The position numbers and the translations under genes are program-made. A DNA stretch of 17,552 bases. It comes from Microbacteriaceae bacterium. Lineage in GTDB: Bacteria > Actinomycetota > Actinomycetes > Actinomycetales > Microbacteriaceae. Below, in pieces: positions 14,115-17,552 of this stretch. Location of the stretch: the NCBI GenBank assembly GCA_023254555.1, contig JALRLI010000017.1, positions 1 through 17,552 on the forward strand, read 5' to 3'. A model generated the notes under the pieces. That model was not told the DNA's origin. It saw only the letters and a list, made by a program, of their open reading frames with translations, and searched no databases. Positions within the stretch are counted from its first letter, which is position 1. Every line of letters starts with the position of its first letter.

Positions 14115-15032
14115 TTGCGGTTCATAATCTTGAGCGTTACGGTTGCAGTTGCCGCCGCACTCACACTTACAGGATGCACCGCATCTGCCCCTGCGACTGA
14201 TTCGTGTGCTCCTAGATTAACTGAGGGGCCAATTACCGCTTCAACAGAAGTGAGCGGTGCATTTGGCGAGGTGCCCAAAATTGCGATAAGCGGTAAGCCA
14301 TCCGCAAACGCTTCCGAACGTAGAGTTGTTCTCTCTGGCGACGAGAACGGCCGACCTGCACAGCCGAATGACGTGGTCTCAGTCAATTTTGTTGTAGTCG
14401 ATGCTGACACCGAAAAAGAGCTGCAGGCCACCGAATTCAATGCTGAGAAAGGCGCCGCGCCGGTACTTCTCTCACAAGATTTCACATTTACGGGCCTCTA
14501 CGAAGGTCTGCTTTGCGCACAAGCTGGCGACCGTGTGCTCCTTGCGATCGCACCTAAAGATGGACTTGGTTCCGAAGCTCTCGCGAGCTTTGGCGTATCT
14601 GAAAAATCGACGCTTCTTATGGCTATCGATGTCGTTGATGTCAGAGCACCACGCAGCGAAGGAGCGGTTCGCCAACTCCCGAACGGATTCCCAAACGTTG
14701 TTACTGACGCTACAGGTCGAGTGGGTATCGTTTTGCCACCGAGCAATCCTGGCACAGTACTCGAAAAAGCAGTCCGAATTGAGGGCGACGGTAGTGTTAT
14801 TGATAAATCGGATGTGGTGTTCGGTCAGGTCTTGACCGTTGATTGGACGTCTCGTCAGATACTCGCATCGACCTGGGCAGATGGCAGCCCAACCTCATTT
14901 GGCAGTGAGCTCGATGGTGATGCACTCCGAAAGCAATTGACCGGGTATAAAGTGGGTTCGCAAATTGTGCTAATCACTCCAGGACAGTCTGGCCCACAGG
15001 TCAGCGTCGTTGACATCATAGGCATTGGATAA
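14115..15032 (+). CDS. Lipoprotein with two degenerate FKBP-like domains
   Basis: The 305-residue product has a short basic start, a hydrophobic stretch (4-18) and a lipobox L18-T-G-C21, so it should be lipidated at C21 and anchored outside the membrane. Two FKBP-like segments follow. One is at about 82-180, with NDVVSVNFVVVDADT and GLYEGLLCAQAGDRVLLAI. The second is at about 225-305, with the strand LTVDWTS and then LASTWADGSPTSF and GYKVGSQIVL. These resemble peptidyl-prolyl isomerase folds, but several active-site aromatics look replaced, especially in the second copy, so activity is doubtful. In Streptomyces FKBP genes sit between pafA and pafB, the same relative place. GAGAGG fixes the TTG start. 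The next gene, pafB, begins 11 bp after the stop. Confidence 0.8.
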   Translation: MRFIILSVTVAVAAALTLTGCTASAPATDSCAPRLTEGPITASTEVSGAFGEVPKIAISGKPSANASERRVVLSGDENGRPAQPNDVVSVNFVVVDADTEKELQATEFNAEKGAAPVLLSQDFTFTGLYEGLLCAQAGDRVLLAIAPKDGLGSEALASFGVSEKSTLLMAIDVVDVRAPRSEGAVRQLPNGFPNVVTDATGRVGIVLPPSNPGTVLEKAVRIEGDGSVIDKSDVVFGQVLTVDWTSRQILASTWADGSPTSFGSELDGDALRKQLTGYKVGSQIVLITPGQSGPQVSVVDIIGIG

Positions 15033-15034
15033 GC

Positions 15035-15039
15035 GGAGG
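15035..15039 (+). promoter_or_regulatory. Ribosome binding site fixing the TTG start of pafB
   Basis: A strong GGAGG lies 4 nt before the TTG at 15044, directly after the lipoprotein stop codon, and supports the TTG start. Confidence 0.75.
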
Positions 15040-15043
15040 CACC

Positions 15044-16063
15044 TTGGCTGCCCCGGTTTCAAGTGAGGAACGACTTTTTAGCCTCCTCCTTGCGCTCTCC
15101 GCGGCACGAAATGGGCTTTCGCGTGCTGAGATTTTTGAGTTCGTGCACGGCTACTCTGAGCGCTTCGTGCACGGTGAGAGTCAGGCAAACATGGAGCGTC
15201 AATTCGAACGCGATAAGGAGGCACTGCGCGCGCTCGGCATTCAAATTGAAACCATAGATTCGCCCGATGAACCCGGCAACAATCAGAAAGCTCGGTACAG
15301 GGTTCAACCTGAAACCCTCTCGCTCCCTCCAGAGACGAGATTCACTGGCCTCGAATTGAGTTTGTTGAGACTCGCAACCTACGCCTGGCGCGACAGTCTC
15401 AACGAGCCTGACGCGCGACGAGCCGCAATGAAACTCAATTCTCTTGGCGATAACTTCGATTCCAGCATGCTCGGGGTCAATCCTCGAATAACAACTCACG
15501 ACCAGTCCTTCACACCGCTGAGCGCTGCGATAGCCGATCACAACACGGTTGAATTTGACTACCAAAAACCTTCTGATGCCGAACCTGCTAGGCGCCTCGT
15601 TGCACCGCTGGCTCTTGAGAAATTGGATGGTCGCTGGAACCTCATCGCCTATGACTACGACCGCGCAGCTCCTAGGGTGTTTTTACTGTCCCGAATCACT
15701 TCTTCAGTGAAGATTTCCACAATGGAGTATGACGTGGAACTTTTGGAGCTCACTGCGCAGACGTTGCAAGATCTCAACGAATTGAGAGCAAAAAATATCG
15801 CCGATGTGCTCGTCGCCGTTGGCTCGGAGGCACTAGCTCGATTCGAACCGATGAGCGACATGTCTCCATCGTTCATTGAAGGCGCTGAAGCGGGTATGAA
15901 ACTGATGCGCATCCATTTTCTCGATGCTCTGGTGTTGGCCGAAGATTTGATTGCCTATGGCGCAGACGTGCAAGTACTCTCTCCGCCAGAAGTGAGAGAG
16001 CGAGTGATCGCACTCTTGCAAGACATATACGAGAACCATTCGACCGGAGCCGCATATGGCTAG
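15044..16063 (+). CDS. pafB: PafB, WYL-domain transcriptional regulator
   Basis: PafB and PafC form the actinobacterial regulator of the LexA-independent DNA damage response. This 339-residue protein has a winged-helix N-terminus (about 8-70, with RLFSLLLALSAARNGLSRAE and FERDKEALRALG), a middle helical part and a WYL domain (about 155-225). A WCX-type C-terminal part runs to about 330. The WYL triplet itself reads W198-N-L200 (RWNLIAYD), a variant form. The TTG start is backed by GGAGG 4 nt upstream. It overlaps pafC by 8 bp, so the two subunits are translationally coupled. The upstream partner pafA, the Pup ligase next to which the genes were named, is not in the window. Confidence 0.92.
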   Translation: MAAPVSSEERLFSLLLALSAARNGLSRAEIFEFVHGYSERFVHGESQANMERQFERDKEALRALGIQIETIDSPDEPGNNQKARYRVQPETLSLPPETRFTGLELSLLRLATYAWRDSLNEPDARRAAMKLNSLGDNFDSSMLGVNPRITTHDQSFTPLSAAIADHNTVEFDYQKPSDAEPARRLVAPLALEKLDGRWNLIAYDYDRAAPRVFLLSRITSSVKISTMEYDVELLELTAQTLQDLNELRAKNIADVLVAVGSEALARFEPMSDMSPSFIEGAEAGMKLMRIHFLDALVLAEDLIAYGADVQVLSPPEVRERVIALLQDIYENHSTGAAYG

Positions 16064-17027
16064 GCGCGATGGCTTGCACACACCAGAGAAACTGACGCTT
16101 CTCAGAAGCATGGTCCCGTACATTCGCGCGAACGGCCCAGTGCCAATCATCGAACTCGCTTCGCACTTCGAGATAACACCTGAACTTGCCCGAGCACTCG
16201 TTCGCCTGATAGCACTTTCAGGCGTTCCGGGAGATACGAAAACCTATCTTCCCAATGACATGTTTGATATCGACTGGGATGCACTCGAACAGGACGACGA
16301 GGCCTTGATTATCAACTCCATCGTGTCGGATGATGCTCCCGCCCTCTCGGGGCGCGAGATAGCGGCTATCCTTGCCGGTCTGCAATACCTGAAAGCTGTG
16401 CCGGGGTTAGCGCTGAGTGAAGAGATCGACCTACTCATTCAGAAACTTGCAGGAACGGCGATCGTAAATCCTCCTCTGATAGAGGTTCGAGCAGTGGCGC
16501 CCGCGAGTCTCCAAATGATTCGCGACGCTATCTCAACAGGGCATTCGCTGAGATTCGAACACCGAAAATCTCCAGCCGAGATCACGAATCGACATGTACA
16601 GCCCTACTCGTTGGAATCAGTAGACGAAGTTTGGTACCTGCTTGGATGGTGCGCAGACCGTCGCGAAGAAAGGTTATTTCGAATCTCTAGGATGAGCAAT
16701 ATTGAAGCTCATCCGCCGATCCAAGCTGCCCCAACGTCCGATCAGAACCGCCCATCCTCAACATCTCTCTATGCTCCGGCTGCGGATGCAATCACAGCCA
16801 GAGTGAGGGTGGGGGAGCAGTGGCTCTCAAGAATCCGGTCTTTCGAGCCCACCATCATACGCTCGTCCAATTCCTCCACCGACGTCGAGATCGAGCTCGC
16901 AGTCCCAGCGCGTGCCTCGTGGGTCGTTGCTGCGTCCGCGGGCAACGCAGAAGTGCTCGAGCCGCACAGTGCGAGAACAGCGGTAGCAGCATGGGCAGCA
17001 CGCGCACTCTCTCAGTACGATCAATAG
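16056..17027 (+). CDS. pafC: PafC, WYL-domain transcriptional regulator
   Basis: This is the second subunit of the PafBC DNA-damage regulator, 323 residues. It has a winged-helix N-terminus (about 9-65, with ITPELARALVRLIALSG) and a helical linker. The WYL domain (about 145-215) carries the canonical W193-Y-L195 and the following RLFRISRM (206-213), and a WCX-type C-terminus continues to the end. The ATG at 16056 has GGAG 6 nt upstream and lies inside the end of pafB (8 bp overlap, ATGGCTAG). The next gene is tatC, 45 bp further on; the usual tatA is missing. Confidence 0.93.
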   Translation: MARRDGLHTPEKLTLLRSMVPYIRANGPVPIIELASHFEITPELARALVRLIALSGVPGDTKTYLPNDMFDIDWDALEQDDEALIINSIVSDDAPALSGREIAAILAGLQYLKAVPGLALSEEIDLLIQKLAGTAIVNPPLIEVRAVAPASLQMIRDAISTGHSLRFEHRKSPAEITNRHVQPYSLESVDEVWYLLGWCADRREERLFRISRMSNIEAHPPIQAAPTSDQNRPSSTSLYAPAADAITARVRVGEQWLSRIRSFEPTIIRSSNSSTDVEIELAVPARASWVVAASAGNAEVLEPHSARTAVAAWAARALSQYDQ

Positions 17028-17036
17028 CCATTCGGG

Positions 17037-17042
17037 TAAACT
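17037..17042 (+). promoter_or_regulatory. Putative -10 box of tatC
   Basis: TAAACT in the 45 bp gap after pafC would start an mRNA near 17049. The leader of about 24 nt holds GAGGA (17063-17067), 5 nt before the TTG start. Confidence 0.4.
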
Positions 17043-17072
17043 TTCACACGGCAATTTGTATTGAGGACGAAA

Positions 17073-17552
17073 TTGACTACGAGTGCACAAAAAGAGGCTC
17101 GCCGTGAGCGCAGAATGTCACTCGGCGAGCATCTCATCGAGCTCAGAAAACGACTGTTTATCTCAGCAATCGCAATCGTCCTCGGCTTGATAGCTGGCTG
17201 GTTTCTTTCGGACTTCGTCTGGGATGCGATGCGTGTGCCGATTCAGCAGATAGCGGTAGAGCAGGGGAGAGAAGCCAATATCAACTACGGCGACATCACC
17301 AGCGCTTTCGACCTCAAACTCCAGATTTCGTTCTTCATCGCAATCTTGATAGCGAGCCCGGTGTGGCTGTACCAGGTATGGGCATTCCTTGCGCCGGGTC
17401 TCACTGGCAAAGAGAAACGTTACGGAGTTGGTTTCATTCTGGCTGCGGTTCCGCTCTTCCTGCTCGGGGCCTACGCAGGCTGGTTAGTGCTGCCAAACAT
17501 CGTGCGCCTCATGACAAGCTTTGCGCCAGCGGAGGACGCCGCGTATATCGCC
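17073..17552 (+). CDS. tatC: Sec-independent protein translocase TatC (3' end beyond window)
   Basis: TatC is the polytopic receptor that binds twin-arginine signal peptides and, with TatA/TatB, exports folded proteins. The first 160 codons are visible. The cytoplasmic N-terminus has MSLGEHLIELRKRL (15-28), and the first helix spans about 29-46. A periplasmic loop leads into ITSAFDLKLQISFF (75-88). The second helix ends in SPVWLYQVWAFLAPGL (95-110). K-E-K-R (113-116) carries the conserved cytoplasmic glutamate E114, and the third helix is about 119-140. The TTG start is supported by GAGGA 5 nt upstream; an ATG at codon 15 is an alternative that would keep all conserved residues. The normally preceding tatA is absent. 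Confidence 0.95.
   Translation, partial: MTTSAQKEARRERRMSLGEHLIELRKRLFISAIAIVLGLIAGWFLSDFVWDAMRVPIQQIAVEQGREANINYGDITSAFDLKLQISFFIAILIASPVWLYQVWAFLAPGLTGKEKRYGVGFILAAVPLFLLGAYAGWLVLPNIVRLMTSFAPAEDAAYIA

Noticed and set aside
15059..15565. Reverse-strand frame of 168 codons
   Set aside because: Shadow of pafB; no ribosome binding site or domain pattern.
1..17552. Mobile elements, CRISPR arrays, defence islands, replication origin
   Set aside because: No transposase, integrase, spaced direct repeats, terminal repeats or toxin-antitoxin pairs were seen; all gaps are short and the genes are conserved actinobacterial backbone.

Overview
The window reads as ordinary chromosomal backbone of an actinobacterium. 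The evidence is mshC (mycothiol synthesis), a paired PafB/PafC WYL regulator, a MabA-like FabG ending in GMGH, a DUF3099 protein and leaderless promoters. GC content looks moderate by eye (roughly mid-50s percent, not calculated). With the gene order this suggests a lower-GC member of the Microbacteriaceae or a close relative, but the genus cannot be fixed from the sequence. I see no insertion sequence, prophage, CRISPR array, origin or plasmid function.

Positions 1-3.9 kb: a reverse-strand SURF1 gene (cut by the left edge) overlaps the stop of a DUF3099 membrane protein by 4 bp. Facing away from them is fabG, which meets serB tail to tail. A 167 bp divergent region with two inverted repeats separates serB from an orphan ABC ATPase. 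Next comes a zinc-free type B ribosomal protein L31 and a strong bidirectional terminator. Positions 3.9-8.3 kb: a reverse-strand DEDDh exonuclease, then forward-strand genes for an alpha/beta hydrolase, a SpoU/TrmH RNA methyltransferase and a large SF2 helicase, closed by a second bidirectional terminator. Positions 8.35-8.44 kb: tRNA-Leu(GAG) on the reverse strand.

Positions 8.5-17.5 kb: an M20 metallopeptidase, uppP and mshC (stop and start directly abutting), a reverse-strand PAC2 protein whose stop codon shares a CTAG with that of mshC, trmI, a lipoprotein with two degenerate FKBP-like domains, pafB, pafC and the start of tatC. From memory this order follows the Mycobacterium tuberculosis region from Rv2141c down to Rv2093c. 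The Pup-proteasome genes (mpa/ARC, dop, pup, prcBA, pafA) that lie between trmI and pafB there are absent here, and so is tatA, which normally sits between pafC and tatC. That condensed locus is the most interesting thing in the window.

Functions run from cell envelope and cofactors (SURF1 for cytochrome oxidase, FabG for fatty acids, UppP for lipid carrier recycling, TatC for folded protein export) through serine and mycothiol synthesis to RNA modification and DNA maintenance (exonuclease, helicase, PafBC). Several genes (ABC ATPase, hydrolase, helicase, M20 peptidase) have no Shine-Dalgarno sequence and carry a TAnnnT -10 box 6-8 nt before the start codon, as expected for leaderless mRNAs. 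No gene-free stretch exceeds 300 bp. The longest gap between protein genes, 8298-8564, holds the terminator and the tRNA.
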